This document shows positions 1-8,265 of a stretch of DNA of 64,000 nt, in pieces (positions within the stretch are counted from its first letter, which is position 1; the number at the start of each line of letters is the position of its first letter). The position numbers and the translations under genes are program-made. The stretch is from the NCBI GenBank assembly GCA_963677245.1, contig OY781921.1, positions 1,302,001 to 1,366,000 on the forward strand, in the 5' to 3' direction. This stretch comes from Saccharicrinis sp963677245 (GTDB lineage Bacteria; Bacteroidota; Bacteroidia; Bacteroidales; Marinilabiliaceae). The notes beneath the pieces are model-generated. The model did not search any database. It worked only from the letters and a program-made list of their open reading frames with translations, and was not told the DNA's origin.

Positions 1-178
1 CGATTGCATAGTCTCTTACTTCTAATACCAAGAGTATATATAAGTAATATAAATCGAGCGATTTAGATATACTATGAAACAACTCTTTCTCAGAATTTTG
101 AATGGAGGTTTCGCTATTTTGATAGTGTGCATATAATACCTGCATCACTTTAACCCGAAGTAGTCGTCTGTTAAGCAT
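1..178 (-). CDS. nusB: NusB transcription antitermination factor, N-terminal part (runs off left edge)
   Basis: The reverse strand from 178 is open to the window edge, giving about 59 residues. It begins MLNRRLLRVKVMQVLYAHYQ and later has a SLDLYYLYILLVLEVRDYA segment. This matches the start of Bacteroidota NusB, where MLNRR(L/I)(I/L)R(V/I)KV(M/L)QVLYA is characteristic. NusB binds NusE/S10 and boxA RNA in rRNA antitermination complexes. Roughly the first 40-60 percent of the usual length is present, and the rest lies left of the window. The gene is divergent from the PUR-family gene at 561. Recognition rests on the N-terminal motif alone, which is quite specific. Confidence 0.85.
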   Translation of the reverse strand, partial: MLNRRLLRVKVMQVLYAHYQNSETSIQNSEKELFHSISKSLDLYYLYILLVLEVRDYAI

Positions 179-560
179 TCTTCAAAGAACTTTTAATAAA
201 TATTTATGCCGCAAAAATATACCTTTTTTCATATCATACCACAAAAATCTAACTTTTAATCACAGAAAGTTTTTAGTGATTTTCTATATATTTTAATATG
301 CTTATTTATAGATGTTTTATGCAATATTGGTTCAATATAACTCATATTGTTAAGGAATATCAAGGTCTAAAAAGTAATTTTCGCAAGAGAATACCTATTT
401 ACAGATACCAATTTATCGCTTTTTCTTATCAAAAACTTTATATTTATCACATTGTTTACTATAATTTATAAAGAATTTATAGAATAATTAAAAAATAATT
501 CCCATTTTTGGATGGTAAACAAAAGTCAGCGTATTTTTATCAAACAACAAATTATTGACG
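179..560. other. Intergenic region between divergent nusB and DUF3276 gene
   Basis: This AT-rich 382-bp stretch must hold the promoters of both divergent genes. I saw no RNA gene, no convincing small ORF and no clear full TTTG/TAnnTTTG promoter pair. Confidence 0.5.
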
Positions 561-929
561 ATGGAAGGATATGAGAAAAAAGAAGGTTTTGAAAAGAATG
601 ATAATCGAGAAGAGATCTTTTCAAAAGCGGTAAGAGCAGGAAAAAGAACCTACTTTTTTGATGTAAAAGCTACTCGTAAAAACGATTATTATCTTACAAT
701 TACAGAAAGTAAGAAGAAGTTTGAACAAGACGGTAGATTTCATTTTGAAAAACACAAAGTATTTCTTTACAAAGAAGATTTTGAAAAATTCGCCGATGGC
801 TTGCAGGAAGCGGTAGAGTTTATCAAGCAAAACCAACCTTACGAAAGCGAAGAGCCAATGCAAGAAATGGCCGAAGCTGTTTCTGCAAATGAATACACAA
901 ATGTAGAATTCGAAGATCTTGCAGAGTAA
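561..929 (+). CDS. DUF3276 / PUR-alpha-like nucleic-acid-binding protein
   Basis: The ATG at 561 gives 122 residues; a TTG six bases upstream is less likely. The core SKAVRAGKRTYFFDVKAT, followed by YYLTITESKK and KVFLYKEDFEKFADGL, is the PUR fold of the Bacteroidota DUF3276 family. Related bacterial proteins (for example Borrelia BpuR) bind single-stranded DNA or RNA. The N-terminus is charged and the C-terminus acidic, both outside the PUR repeat. It appears to be monocistronic and ends at a hairpin shared with the convergent neighbour. Family assignment is firm; the cellular target cannot be read from the sequence. Confidence 0.85.
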   Translation: MEGYEKKEGFEKNDNREEIFSKAVRAGKRTYFFDVKATRKNDYYLTITESKKKFEQDGRFHFEKHKVFLYKEDFEKFADGLQEAVEFIKQNQPYESEEPMQEMAEAVSANEYTNVEFEDLAE

Positions 930-946
930 AGATAAATTAAGATATT

Positions 947-972
947 AAAAGGCTACTATAAGTAGCCTTTTT
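947..972. terminator. Bidirectional rho-independent terminator
   Basis: A seven-base stem, GGCTACT / AGTAGCC, with a three-base loop is flanked by AAAA on the left and TTTTT on the right. It lies between convergent genes and can serve both. Confidence 0.8.
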
Positions 973-974
973 CA

Positions 975-1283
975 TTATCTATACTTTCCTATTTTATCAT
1001 CAATGGTTACATCCACATTTTTTACGGATTGTATTTTGGTGTAACACATCAGCTTTTCTGTTCCTGAAAGATAACAGGCGTTTTGCACCTGCTTAACAAT
1101 TTCCATGAGTTGATCGTATTTACCCTCCATGACTGTTTCAAATGGAGTAACTACATATTTAACCCCGGAATTCTCTATTATTTTGATGGCTTCATCAACC
1201 AAAGCATAACTGTCTTTATCTTTTGCTACCGGTAATACCTGTACAGCAATATTGACTGTATTGTTATTTAAAATATCTTCCAT
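975..1283 (-). CDS. Thiamine-binding protein, MTH1187/YkoF family (PF01910)
   Basis: The 102-residue protein has the short ferredoxin-like alpha/beta architecture of the UPF0045/MTH1187 family: VNIAVQVLPVAKD, then VDEAIKIIENSGVKYVVTPFETVMEG, then a C-terminal strand. YkoF-type members bind thiamine or hydroxymethylpyrimidine, and the V-x-P-F-x-T-x-x-E-G signature is visible. Its start codon overlaps the upstream stop as TAATG, so the two genes are translationally coupled. Family is secure, ligand inferred from relatives. No thi genes lie nearby and no TPP riboswitch was seen. Confidence 0.75.
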   Translation of the reverse strand: MEDILNNNTVNIAVQVLPVAKDKDSYALVDEAIKIIENSGVKYVVTPFETVMEGKYDQLMEIVKQVQNACYLSGTEKLMCYTKIQSVKNVDVTIDDKIGKYR

Positions 1284-2050
1284 TATTCTATATCCTCTAA
1301 TTTATCTTCATTATTTATGGAATCTTTGGAATCTATCATACCTTGAATTTCTTCAACATCCAGCTTCTTAACATTGGTTACAATAAAGGAATCACGAAGA
1401 AAATTACCCATCTCGTTGCATTCTTTAACAACAGGACTAAGCGTATTCTTAATATTCTCTTCAATGGGCAATAAAGCCGTAATCATTAAAAAGGAATCGG
1501 TGTTATCAATGTTTTCAATAAGACCATTCTTACTTTGGAAAACAAAATTCAACTCTTTCTCTACTAATTCCTTTTGCCATGATTCAAGCGTCATTTCTTC
1601 ATTGGCGACTAAAACAATAAAATACCTCAGCTTATTACCTTGACCACCCAAACCTGTTGAAATAAAAATTGGCGCTTCGCCTAATAAAGATGTCTCTAAA
1701 ACCATTTTAGATTCCTGAAAAGCCAACTTCGCCCATTGCTCTAATTCCTCATCTGCATTATCCTTGTAATTTTCAATAGCTCTATATGCCTCTGGATCTT
1801 CTATTTTTGCAAGCGATGATAACAATTCCTTTTTACGATCTAGACTAGACTCTTTATTAAAAAGTTCATCCTTTTCCTGAATTACAGCAGGTTTATCTAT
1901 TGTTTTATATAATTTTTTCGATTGCTTAAAATATTCCAATTGTAAATCCACATCCACTTCTTCCTCCAGAACAGAAATATTAGCCTTTCCATTTTTAAGC
2001 AACTCCTGAATTTTATTATATACCTGATTAAATTCCAATTCTTCGTTCAT
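1283..2050 (-). CDS. Conserved hypothetical protein, soluble, coupled to thiamine-binding protein
   Basis: This is a 255-residue acidic cytoplasmic protein without signal peptide or membrane segment. The first half is helical and charged (residues 1 to about 115). The second half looks alpha/beta, with ETSLLGEAPIFISTGLGGQGNKLRYFIVLV, a glycine-rich turn between strands, and another strand pair near FLMITALLPI. I do not recognise a named family. The TAATG junction with the 975-1283 gene implies co-expression. It is transcribed away from feoAB, so the 178-bp gap at 2051-2227 holds two divergent promoters. Confidence 0.6.
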   Translation of the reverse strand: MNEELEFNQVYNKIQELLKNGKANISVLEEEVDVDLQLEYFKQSKKLYKTIDKPAVIQEKDELFNKESSLDRKKELLSSLAKIEDPEAYRAIENYKDNADEELEQWAKLAFQESKMVLETSLLGEAPIFISTGLGGQGNKLRYFIVLVANEEMTLESWQKELVEKELNFVFQSKNGLIENIDNTDSFLMITALLPIEENIKNTLSPVVKECNEMGNFLRDSFIVTNVKKLDVEEIQGMIDSKDSINNEDKLEDIE

Positions 2051-2125
2051 AGTCCCTCCTTACATTAGCTCACAAATGTAATAAATGTTACGATTTTATG
2101 GATATGCCTATTATTTTAGAGTAAA

Positions 2126-2145
2126 AATCCCTACAAATAGGGATT
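2126..2145. promoter_or_regulatory. 20-bp dyad overlapping the feoAB -33 box (candidate operator)
   Basis: AATCCCTA-CAAA-TAGGGATT is a perfect inverted repeat with 8-base arms and a 4-base spacer. It ends inside the presumed -33 TTGG box (2144-2147). It has the same arm and spacer lengths as the dyad at 2187-2206 but a different sequence. Confidence 0.5.
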
Positions 2146-2174
2146 GGTCATCATACCCAAAGAAATTATCTTTG
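2144..2174 (+). promoter_or_regulatory. Candidate Bacteroidota promoter of feoAB
   Basis: TTGG at 2144-2147 and TATCTTTG at 2167-2174 fit the Bacteroidota -33 TTTG/TTGG and -7 TAnnTTTG consensus with a 19-base spacer. Transcription would start near 2180, about 48 bases before the feoAB ATG. Confidence 0.6.
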
Positions 2175-2186
2175 TAAATAAGGGAT

Positions 2187-2206
2187 ATTGTACCCATTGG
2201 TACAAT
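2187..2206. promoter_or_regulatory. 20-bp dyad just after the feoAB transcription start (candidate operator)
   Basis: ATTGTACC-CATT-GGTACAAT is a perfect inverted repeat with 8-base arms, lying between the predicted start of transcription and the ATG. That is a classical repressor position. A metal-dependent repressor of the Fur or DtxR class is the natural guess given the downstream gene, but the sequence does not match a consensus I can name. Confidence 0.55.
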
Positions 2207-2227
2207 TATTTTTTTTAAGGGGTTTGA

Positions 2228-4732
2228 ATGAATTTATCTGAACTAAATACTGGAGAAGAAGCAATAATAGTTAAGGTGAAAGGCCATGGAGCTTTTCGCA
2301 AACGTATTATTGAAATGGGTTTTGTTAAAGGGAAAAAAGTTAAAGTTGTAAAAAATGCACCTTTAAAGGACCCGATTGAATATGAAATAATGGATTATAA
2401 AGTATCCTTGAGAAGAAGCGAGGCTACTTTAGTTGAAATTGTTTCAAAACAAGAAGCCAAAGAAATTGCTTCAACCCCATTTGAGGGAACTATTACAGAT
2501 GAAGTTTTCAGGGAAACTGCTTTAGAAAAAAGAAAAACCATAAATGTTGCCTTAGTTGGAAATCCGAACTGTGGTAAAACAACTTTATTCAATTATGTAA
2601 GCGGAGCCAAAGAGCATGTGGGTAATTACAGTGGGGTTACTATTGATTCGAAAGAAGGTGTTTTTCATCACAATGGCTATACCTTTAACATTGTTGATTT
2701 ACCCGGGACTTATTCCTTATCCGCCTACTCACCAGAAGAACTATTTGTAAGAAAGCATATTATAGATGAAACGCCGGATATTGTTATCAATGTAATTGAT
2801 TCATCAAACATTGAGCGAAACCTGTTTTTAACCACACAACTTATCGACATGGATGTAAAAGCTGTTGTGGCTTTAAACATGTACGATGAGCTTCAAAGAA
2901 GAGGTGATAGCTTTGATCATGAAGCCTTAGGCAAGATGCTCGGCATTAACTTTGTTCCTACCATTAGCTCAAAGCGACAAGGTATTGATGAATTATTCAA
3001 CAAAGTTATTGATGTTTATGAAGATATTAATTTAAGCAAACGCAGGGTTTACATTCATTATGGTCAACCAATAGAAAAAGGTTTATGGCGATTACAGGAT
3101 GAAATATTTCCGAAGTATGATTTACCTAAAAATGTATCTCCTCGTTACCTTGCTTTAAAGTTTTTAGAGCAGGATAAGGAGTTTTGTACTGACATCTTCA
3201 ATAATCCAGAATATGATTCTTTACGAAAAGAAAATAAAGCGGTCATTAAAAAAATTGAAGCTGAATTAAACGATGATTGTGAAACTTTAATTACCGATGC
3301 TAAATATGGCTTTATTTCCGGTGCCTTAAAAGAAACTTATTCAGAGTCTCCCAGAGTTAAAGTCAGAAAATCGGAAATTGTAGATACATTTTTAACGCAT
3401 AAATTATTTGGCTTTCCTATCTTTTTCTTCTTCATGTGGCTTATGTTTCAGAGTACATTTACTTTGGGAGAATACCCTATGGCCTTGATTGAAAAAGGAG
3501 TTGAATTTTTGATGACCTTTTTAGATGGCATCATGAATGAAGGGCCGTTTAAAGATTTATTGATCAATGGTATTATAAATGGAATGGGTGGCGTTTTGGT
3601 ATTTCTGCCTAACATTTTAATCCTGTTCTTTTTTATCTCCTTTATGGAAGATACGGGATATATGGCACGGGCTGCCTTTATTATGGATAAACTTATGCAT
3701 AAAATGGGCTTACATGGTAAATCCTTTATTCCGCTAATCATGGGATTTGGTTGTAATGTACCGGCTATTATGGCAACCAGAACCATCGAGGATAAAAACA
3801 ACCGATTAATTACAATGCTGATTAATCCATTTATGTCCTGCAGTGCTCGTTTACCGGTGTATATACTATTTATTGGTGCTTTCTTTCCAGAGCATTCAGG
3901 AACGGTATTATTCAGTATTTATACTTTGGGAATTATATTGGCGATTGTTATTGCCAAAGTTTTCAGGAAGGTTTTATTTCGAGAGAAAGATGTTCCGTTT
4001 GTAATGGAGCTACCTCCATACCGTATGCCTACTCTTCGATCTACAATCAGACACATGTGGAATAAAGGGGCACAGTATCTGAAAAAAGTAGGTGGTATCA
4101 TTATGATCGCATCCATCATCATATGGTTCCTTCAGAACTTTCCAAAAGACATTGAATATTCACAAGATTTTGATGCGAATATTGCCACATTGCAATCTCA
4201 ACAGCTTGAAATCACCAATTCAAATGAACCGGATAGTATCAAAATCCGTTTAACTAGTGGCATCGAAAGTAAAATTCAGGATCTTGAAGTATCAAAGTTA
4301 AGTGAAGAACAAAAAGGTTCTTACATCGGCATGATTGGCCACTTTATTGAGCCGACTATCAGGCCACTTGGTTTTGACTGGAAAATGGGCGTTAGTATTT
4401 TAAGCGGAGTTGCTGCTAAAGAAGTAGTAGTTAGTACAATGGCTGTTATTTACCACTCAGAAAAAACAGATTTAGAAACAGATGAACCACTGAGTCTTGA
4501 AGACAATTTAAAACATGCCACAAATAGCAAAGGAGAACAATCTTTTACACCATTGGTAGCTATCAGCTTCTTGATTTTTGTATTGATTTATTTCCCTTGT
4601 ATTGGTGTAATCGCTACTATAAGGCGTGAATCAGGTTCGTGGAAATGGGCCGTATTTACCATTTTTTATACTACCGGCTTGGCCTGGTTGTTATCTTTTA
4701 TCATTTATCAAACCGGAAGTTTAATTTTTTAG
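2228..4732 (+). CDS. feoB: Fused FeoA-FeoB ferrous iron transporter
   Basis: Residues 1-75 are an SH3-like FeoA domain (MNLSELNTGEEAIIVKVKGHG...RIIEMGF). A GTPase domain follows from about residue 105 with G1 GNPNCGKTT, G3 DLPGTYSLS and G4 NMYD, then the helical NFeoB region. The polytopic membrane part starts near residue 390 and contains the two conserved Gate regions (for example GFGCNVPAIMATRTI and MSCSARLPVY). It imports Fe(II) across the inner membrane. Fusion of FeoA to FeoB is usual in Bacteroidota, and 834 residues is normal for the fusion. It leads an operon with a Cys-rich partner three bases downstream and has two dyads in its promoter region. Identification is secure. Confidence 0.97.
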   Translation: MNLSELNTGEEAIIVKVKGHGAFRKRIIEMGFVKGKKVKVVKNAPLKDPIEYEIMDYKVSLRRSEATLVEIVSKQEAKEIASTPFEGTITDEVFRETALEKRKTINVALVGNPNCGKTTLFNYVSGAKEHVGNYSGVTIDSKEGVFHHNGYTFNIVDLPGTYSLSAYSPEELFVRKHIIDETPDIVINVIDSSNIERNLFLTTQLIDMDVKAVVALNMYDELQRRGDSFDHEALGKMLGINFVPTISSKRQGIDELFNKVIDVYEDINLSKRRVYIHYGQPIEKGLWRLQDEIFPKYDLPKNVSPRYLALKFLEQDKEFCTDIFNNPEYDSLRKENKAVIKKIEAELNDDCETLITDAKYGFISGALKETYSESPRVKVRKSEIVDTFLTHKLFGFPIFFFFMWLMFQSTFTLGEYPMALIEKGVEFLMTFLDGIMNEGPFKDLLINGIINGMGGVLVFLPNILILFFFISFMEDTGYMARAAFIMDKLMHKMGLHGKSFIPLIMGFGCNVPAIMATRTIEDKNNRLITMLINPFMSCSARLPVYILFIGAFFPEHSGTVLFSIYTLGIILAIVIAKVFRKVLFREKDVPFVMELPPYRMPTLRSTIRHMWNKGAQYLKKVGGIIMIASIIIWFLQNFPKDIEYSQDFDANIATLQSQQLEITNSNEPDSIKIRLTSGIESKIQDLEVSKLSEEQKGSYIGMIGHFIEPTIRPLGFDWKMGVSILSGVAAKEVVVSTMAVIYHSEKTDLETDEPLSLEDNLKHATNSKGEQSFTPLVAISFLIFVLIYFPCIGVIATIRRESGSWKWAVFTIFYTTGLAWLLSFIIYQTGSLIF

Positions 4733-4735
4733 CTT

Positions 4736-4945
4736 ATGATACAGGAAATATTAATGTGGATTAGTGTGGTTAGTGCCTTTGGATATGCTGCATACTCTTT
4801 AGGCAAAACCATTTGGGAAAGTTATCAGGAATCTCAACCCGGTTGTTCTGGTTCTTGCGGAAGTTGTAGCGCAAAAAAAGATTTACTGAAACAATCTAAA
4901 TTAAAGCATTTTAAACCGGTTAAAGTAGCCGTTCCAAAACGTTAA
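4736..4945 (+). CDS. FeoB-associated Cys-rich membrane protein
   Basis: This 69-residue protein has one N-terminal membrane helix (ILMWISVVSAFGYAAYSLG) followed by a cytosolic CSGSCGSCSAKKDLL cluster. That is the layout of the small Cys-rich FeoB partner family (PF12669), which takes the place of FeoC in many Bacteroidota and Firmicutes. It begins three bases after the feoAB stop, so it is surely co-translated. Three closely spaced cysteines could hold iron or an Fe-S cluster; this is inferred, not shown. Confidence 0.85.
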   Translation: MIQEILMWISVVSAFGYAAYSLGKTIWESYQESQPGCSGSCGSCSAKKDLLKQSKLKHFKPVKVAVPKR

Positions 4946-4991
4946 CAGCGTATTAACACTGTATCTGGTAATTGTTTTGTTTATTTGCAAT

Positions 4992-5483
4992 ATGATAGTG
5001 AAAGAAATACATAAACGCATCATGACCTTGATTACTTTGGGCTTATTTTTATTAAGCACCAGTGGTTTGGTATTTTTCTATCATTATTGTATTCATGCCC
5101 ACGAGTTAGTTTATTCTGTATTTATTGATTCTACAGAAGATATTTGTGAAGAGAATGCGATTATTAACCATGATCATTTCCATCACAATGACCAATGTTG
5201 TCATGCTGAAGAAACTAGTGATCATGATTGTTGCGATAATCACCATAGCTCTAACAAAATTGTAAAACTAACCAGTGCTTTTCAGTTTTCAGAGAGGCAA
5301 CAAACACCCAAACCCATCCTGGTTTCTTTATTACAACAAGAAACTATTCTTCAATTAGATTATTTTCATGCCTTATTGCTTGAGAAAGATTTTTCCGGTG
5401 AAATACCGCCCGAGAAACCACTCATAAATACCAACGGAAGGCAAATCATCACTAAACATCATACGCTTAAAATTGCTTGTTAA
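4992..5483 (+). CDS. HYC_CC_PP family protein, predicted membrane-anchored metal-associated protein
   Basis: The ATG at 4992 is preferred over an in-frame TTG at 4977, giving 163 residues. An N-terminal hydrophobic segment (IMTLITLGLFLLSTSGLVFF) leads into YHYC, then a histidine- and cysteine-rich stretch (HDHFHHNDQCCHAEE, HDCCDNHH) and later EIPPEKP. These are the HYC, CC and PP marks that name this Bacteroidota family. The His/Cys density suggests metal binding in the periplasm. It is 46 bases after the Cys-rich FeoB partner and precedes a TonB receptor and an HMA protein. Function is not established in the sequence. Confidence 0.7.
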   Translation: MIVKEIHKRIMTLITLGLFLLSTSGLVFFYHYCIHAHELVYSVFIDSTEDICEENAIINHDHFHHNDQCCHAEETSDHDCCDNHHSSNKIVKLTSAFQFSERQQTPKPILVSLLQQETILQLDYFHALLLEKDFSGEIPPEKPLINTNGRQIITKHHTLKIAC

Positions 5484-5642
5484 TATTTTGCTTTAACTCA
5501 TATGTGCATTCGTGCGCAAATAAGTAAGGTTTAATACAAAATATTACAATATGAAATCAGCATGGCTGGAGCAAATCATAAGGCTACACAGTAGCATAAT
5601 TGAAAATTGCTTTGCTTAGCTGAGTTTCTAAATTTTAAACAG

Positions 5643-7847
5643 ATGAAACTACTTTTAATTATAGTTTTTTCGATGATTTTGAGCGTCTCTTCATTTGCTG
5701 GTGAGATCAAAGGAAAAGTCGTCGAAAAAAAAGATAACAAAACCGTTCCGCTTACAGGCGTGAATGTATATTGGGCAGGTACAACTATAGGTACCATTAC
5801 CGATGAAAATGGAAAATTCATCATTGATCAATCGCAGCAAAATTTATTGGTATTTAGCTTTGTTGGCTATCAAAACGATACGATCTCTATTAACTCGAAT
5901 TCTGAACTAACCGTTTTTTTAAAACCGGGTGCAGAGTTAGATGAAGTAGTGGTGGCAACTCGTGTAGCTTCCAGCAATTATTCAATGCTTGATCCGCTTT
6001 ATGTTCAAAATGTAAGTGGTAAAGAATTAGCGCGTGCTGCTTGTTGTAACCTATCCGAAAGCTTCGAAACCAATGCCTCGGTGGATGTTTCCTATTCTGA
6101 TGCTGTATCTGGAGTAAAGCAAATTCGCTTGCTAGGTTTATCGGGTAGGTACTCTCAAATTAATCTGGAAAATATTCCTATTCTAAGAGGTGCCGAAACC
6201 GCATTTGGATTGGATTATATTCCGGGTAGCTGGATGGAATCGGTTCAGGTAAGTAAGGGAACAGCAGCTGTAAAAAATGGCTACGAATCCATTACCGGGC
6301 AAATTAATGTGCAGTATAAACAACCTGATGGCGCTGAAAAACTACAGATTTATGCTTATGGAAATCAGGATGGGAAAGCAGAGAACAACATTAGTTATTC
6401 ATTTAAAGTAAACGAAAAATTAAGCTCTTCTATCTTAACACATGTCAGTGGAAACTTTCGTGAATTAGATATGAATAACGACGGCTTTCTGGATAAGCCT
6501 ACTTCAAACCTGGCGACTTTTATGAACCGCTGGACTTATAATTCGGAAAAATATGAATCTAAATTTGGCATCTCATACCTAAAAGAAAGTAGAAAAGGAG
6601 GACAAAAGAACTTTTCAAGTTACTCGTTCAGTGATGATGATCCTTATGGAATGGAAATAGATGTTGAAAAAGTAAGCCTGTTTGCAAAAAATGGCTTTTT
6701 CTTTAACAGACCAGGTACCAGTTTAGGAACAATCGTTTCTTATAATTATTTCAATCGCGAATCATTTTATGGTCATAATACATTTGATGTAGATCAGCAA
6801 AATGCATATGCCAACTTTATTTTCCAGTCGTACATTGGCAATACGCAGCATACCTACAATAGTGGATTGAGCATGGTGTATGATAAAAACAACGCGATTT
6901 TCAACGGAAGTACTGATTGGGTAGGATATGAAGAATTTACGCCGGGTGTGTTTGTTGAATACAATTATATTCCCGGAGATCATTTTACTTTATTAGGAGG
7001 ATTGCGTTACGATCACAGCTCCATTCATGGTGGTTTTATCACCCCTCGCCTACATGCCAAGTATCACTTTTTAGATGCAGCAACCATTCGTATAAGTGCA
7101 GGTAAGGGTTATAGAACGCCTAATGCTATCAGTGAAAACACCAATCTTTTGGCGAGTTCAAAAAATTTGATCTTTGAAGAAAACGTTAAACAGGAAGAAG
7201 CCTGGAATTACGGAATTTCATTGGTGAACAAATTTAAAATATGGAACAGAGAATTAAATATGAATATTGAGTTCTTTAGAACTGATTTTAAGAATCGATT
7301 AATTACCGATTTATATCAGAATACGCGTGAGGTTCATTTTTACAATCTCGATGGAGAATCCTATTCAAATACATTTCAGTTTGAAGCCACTTACGAGCTA
7401 TTTAATCGCTTTGACTTTACTGCAGCCTATCGTATTAATGATGTTCAGGCCACTTACAATAACGAGCTCAGAAAAACACCTTTTGTAAGCAAATACAAAG
7501 GGCTATTATCCGGTTCGTATCGAACTAATTTAGACAAATGGGTCTTTGATCTTACTGCTCAGTTCCATGGAGATATGGAGCTTCCTTCTACCGATGGGAA
7601 TAGCGTTGGCAATACAAGGCCTCATACTTCAGAAAAATATGTGTATTTATTAGCTCAGGTAACCAAAAATTATCGCAAATGGAGCTTTTATACAGGTGCT
7701 GAAAACTTAGGAAACTTCACTCAAAAAAATGCCATAATTGATGCACAAAATCCTTTTGGAGATGAGTTTGATGCCAGCAGAGTTTGGGGTCCGCTTTATG
7801 GTAGAATGTTTTATGTAGGTATAAAATATACGCTGGACAAAGAGTAA
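5643..7847 (+). CDS. TonB-dependent outer-membrane receptor, probably for a metal complex
   Basis: The ATG at 5643 gives 734 residues with a signal peptide (MKLLLIIVFSMILSVSSFAG). Residues about 20-105 form a carboxypeptidase-D-like beta domain (GVNVYWAGTTIGTITDENGKF...SFVGYQND). The plug follows with RAACCNLSESFETNASVDV and VSKGTAAVKNGYESITGQINV, and the rest is a 22-strand-type barrel ending FYVGIKYTLDKE. The paired cysteines in the plug are seen in a receptor subgroup that travels with HMA-domain proteins. The next gene is indeed an HMA protein 46 bases downstream. Import of copper or another metal complex is therefore inferred. Confidence 0.85.
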   Translation: MKLLLIIVFSMILSVSSFAGEIKGKVVEKKDNKTVPLTGVNVYWAGTTIGTITDENGKFIIDQSQQNLLVFSFVGYQNDTISINSNSELTVFLKPGAELDEVVVATRVASSNYSMLDPLYVQNVSGKELARAACCNLSESFETNASVDVSYSDAVSGVKQIRLLGLSGRYSQINLENIPILRGAETAFGLDYIPGSWMESVQVSKGTAAVKNGYESITGQINVQYKQPDGAEKLQIYAYGNQDGKAENNISYSFKVNEKLSSSILTHVSGNFRELDMNNDGFLDKPTSNLATFMNRWTYNSEKYESKFGISYLKESRKGGQKNFSSYSFSDDDPYGMEIDVEKVSLFAKNGFFFNRPGTSLGTIVSYNYFNRESFYGHNTFDVDQQNAYANFIFQSYIGNTQHTYNSGLSMVYDKNNAIFNGSTDWVGYEEFTPGVFVEYNYIPGDHFTLLGGLRYDHSSIHGGFITPRLHAKYHFLDAATIRISAGKGYRTPNAISENTNLLASSKNLIFEENVKQEEAWNYGISLVNKFKIWNRELNMNIEFFRTDFKNRLITDLYQNTREVHFYNLDGESYSNTFQFEATYELFNRFDFTAAYRINDVQATYNNELRKTPFVSKYKGLLSGSYRTNLDKWVFDLTAQFHGDMELPSTDGNSVGNTRPHTSEKYVYLLAQVTKNYRKWSFYTGAENLGNFTQKNAIIDAQNPFGDEFDASRVWGPLYGRMFYVGIKYTLDKE

Positions 7848-7893
7848 TCGAAATTATTAAAGTTTATAAAGTATAATCTAAAAATATATAGAA

Positions 7894-8211
7894 ATGAAAA
7901 ATTTAAAATTTATTATCGCAGCACTTTTTATGGCATTTACAATGACAACAACATTTGCCAAAGAAAAGCCAAAAGTAAAAGAAGTAACTTACTCATGTAC
8001 TATCGATTGCCATAGTTGCAAAAACAAAATCATGAAGAACATTCCTTTTGAAAAAGGAGTGAAAAAAGTAGACGTGAATTTGGAAAAGAAATTAGTTACT
8101 GTTGCTTTTAGAGAAGACAAAAACACTTCTGAAAACCTTGAAAAAGCCATTGAAAAATTAGGCTATGAAGCAGAAGTTAAGTCAACAAAAACTGCTACCA
8201 ATAAGGAATAA
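7894..8211 (+). CDS. Secreted heavy-metal-associated (HMA) domain protein
   Basis: This 105-residue protein has a signal peptide ending near TTTFAKEK and one HMA domain. The metal-binding loop is CTIDCHSCKNKI, with the CxxC of the family, followed by the typical GVKKVDVNLEKKLVTVAF and LEKAIEKLGYEAEV segments. HMA domains bind Cu(I) or related soft metals through the two cysteines. Export to the periplasm fits handling of metal brought in by the receptor just upstream. It is the last gene before a strong terminator. The metal identity is inferred. Confidence 0.85.
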   Translation: MKNLKFIIAALFMAFTMTTTFAKEKPKVKEVTYSCTIDCHSCKNKIMKNIPFEKGVKKVDVNLEKKLVTVAFREDKNTSENLEKAIEKLGYEAEVKSTKTATNKE

Positions 8212-8230
8212 TCATATTTTTTGGTTCTTA

Positions 8231-8264
8231 AAAAGGTGTTGCTCCTTCGGGAGTAGCACTTTTA
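8231..8264 (+). terminator. Rho-independent terminator of the metal operon
   Basis: The stem GTGTTGCTCC / GGAGTAGCAC (one G-T pair) has a TTCG tetraloop, preceded by AAAA and followed by TTTTATTTATT. Confidence 0.8.
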
Positions 8265-8265
8265 T

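Noticed and set aside
3448..3801. 117-codon antisense frame within feoAB
   Set aside because: It overlaps well-conserved FeoB membrane residues. The translation has no recognisable domain.
5607..5642. Upstream in-frame extension of the TonB receptor
   Set aside because: It would place twelve residues ahead of a complete signal peptide. The ATG at 5643 gives a normal signal sequence.
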